Below the pieces are notes generated by a model that had not been told where the DNA came from, did no database searches, and saw only the letters and a list, made by a program, of their open reading frames with translations. This document shows, in pieces, positions 41,238 to 42,324 of a stretch of 42,324 nucleotides of DNA. Every line of letters starts with the position of its first letter. Position 1 is the stretch's first letter. The position numbers and the translations under genes are program-made. Location of the stretch: the NCBI GenBank assembly GCA_030407315.1, contig JALQPE010000752.1:1-42324 (forward strand), read 5' to 3'. The DNA comes from Asparagopsis taxiformis. Lineage: Eukaryota > Rhodophyta > Florideophyceae > Bonnemaisoniales > Bonnemaisoniaceae.

Positions 41238-41520
41238 GACGCGGACGTCCACAACCTCTAGTACACCTAGTATTACTAGGCGGACGTCCATGTTCTCCAG
41301 TATTTTTGGATGTCCGCCTAGAACCGGACGTCCATGCGGTCTAGTACGTCTAGTATTACTAGGGCGACATTCATTGTTTCTAGTACCACGGATGTCCCCC
41401 TCGGGATGGACTTCCGCCATGTCTATGTCCACCTAGGACGGGCGCCGGTTCAGAAATTCAAAAATTTCGACCCCAGAAATTTCTGCCGCCGTGCTCGACA
41501 TGGATGTCCGCATCCATCAC
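41238..41520. repeat. cluster of GGACGTCC palindromes and CTAGTA words
   Basis: GGACGCGGACGTCCA, AGGCGGACGTCCA, TTGGATGTCCGCCTA, CCGGACGTCCA and ATGGATGTCCGCATCCA are separated by CTAGTACACCTAGTATTACT-like AT/CTAG stretches. The same combination occurs at 7667-7910, where it also marks the edge of a retroelement-like block. Confidence 0.8.
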
Positions 41521-42324
41521 GGCGACCACTCTATTTTTCCTTGTCGGTCGACTCCAATTTCGTCTTTAATTTTTCATCCTCTCGCTCACACCCCCTTCCT
41601 GTTGTGCTCACCTCCCCCGTACTGTACCTCAAACACCCCCAATACCCTCTAGCACGCATTTTCAGATACCTATCCCCGCTTCCACGGTGCACACCTCCAT
41701 TCCATACCTACTTTTCTGCTCTACCGTACAGATTTCGTATAACCAGTCCTCATACTACCTCAGAATAGGGCAAAACACCCCCTATCTCCTCGACCATGTC
41801 TCCCCCATCACTTTGAAACGTATTGTTCTTCAGTACCCTCTCTCCTCTACCCTCAACCCCTCTCCTTCGCCCTCTACACAAACTTCCCCTGCAGCTTACT
41901 CTTCCAAAACCTCTCACTCCCCATCCCGTACCCGACCTGCTCCACCCCTCCCTCCCTCAGCTGGCTCCATGCCCCCACGCCATCCGCATCTTCGATACCG
42001 TATACACCACCACCACCGGCCCACGCTCCCGCACGCGGGGGGCTCCCCCGCCGTATCCCCAAAACCTCCCCGCTCTGAAAACATATCAACCCCCAATTCG
42101 CACCCTTCCTCCCACTCCCCTCCCTCCAAATACAATAACCCCTTCTTCTCCATCACATCCCAAACTCACCACAGCCAAACGACGCCACCCCCCTCCCTTC
42201 TTTCTCCTCACTTTCCTAAAAACCCCTCCTCTCGGCGCCTTCAACCGCACCCTCCTACGGTCCCACCTAAACAACACCTCCTCCGCCCTCACTACCCCCA
42301 ACCCCCCAGCGTCTCCCCAATCCC
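41521..42324. other. C-rich tract, no confident gene
   Basis: Strong strand asymmetry (C-rich on +). A + strand frame stays open from about 41817 to the window edge without an ATG at its start; it would be Pro/Ser/Thr-rich. C-rich sequence rarely forms stop codons, so this is weak evidence. It could be an exon running off the contig. Confidence 0.3.

Noticed and set aside
41874..42301. several overlapping G-rich ORFs on the - strand
   Set aside because: Low-complexity Gly/Arg/Trp translations of a G-rich strand without any domain.

Overview
This window looks like a repeat-rich eukaryotic nuclear contig. It holds several families of Ty3/gypsy-type LTR retrotransposons (two with chromodomains), a decayed DNA transposon, and a few apparently intronless host genes for secreted, low-complexity or cysteine-rich proteins. 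Bacterial hallmarks are absent: no operons, no Shine-Dalgarno-led gene trains, no tRNA or rRNA clusters. TATA-like boxes lie about 80-120 bp upstream of the host ATGs. The mix of compact host genes and abundant LTR elements would fit a red seaweed (Chondrus-like florideophyte). That is an inference from gene style, not from a marker gene.

Layout. (1) 0.7-5.4 kb: a degenerate DNA transposon, with a + strand coiled-coil companion gene facing a - strand Plavaka/KDZ-like transposase; both are broken by frameshifts. (2) 5.4-7.9 kb: non-coding repeats. These are a 38-bp near-perfect palindrome, a tandem array with splice-like boundaries, a 24-bp minisatellite, a 43-bp repeat and GGACGTCC-type palindromes. 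(3) 7.85-16.4 kb: a GC- and CpG-rich block. It has a large - strand coiled-coil gene, two inverted ~790-bp LTRs, and between them an internally deleted chromovirus (gag, zinc knuckle, protease, integrase tail, chromodomain; no reverse transcriptase). (4) 16.4-19.9 kb: mostly non-coding. It carries a striking array of short dyads, a probable solo LTR, and an LTR relic that runs into the end of the next gene. (5) 19.87-38.6 kb: host gene cluster. Three related secreted Thr-rich (mucin-like) genes and one secreted cysteine-rich gene lie here. One mucin-like gene is split in frame by a very young 5.6-kb Ty3/gypsy element (identical LTRs, 5-bp target duplication). (6) 39.17-41.24 kb: 5' half of another LTR element. 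Its leader RNA could fold into five hairpins with a shared GGAG-loop core and covarying stems. Its gag is decayed and it is cut off at a GGACGTCC repeat cluster. (7) 41.24-42.32 kb: that cluster followed by a C-rich tract.

The strongest candidates for something undescribed are the covarying GGAG-loop hairpin array in the retroelement leader (39.5-39.7 kb), the ten-copy RCTG-N3-CAGY dyad array (17.6-18.4 kb), the tandem array with micro-exon-like units (6.0-7.0 kb), and repeated LTR insertion into the mucin-like gene family. Several frameshifts sit in homopolymer runs, so some 'pseudogenes' may reflect base-calling errors.
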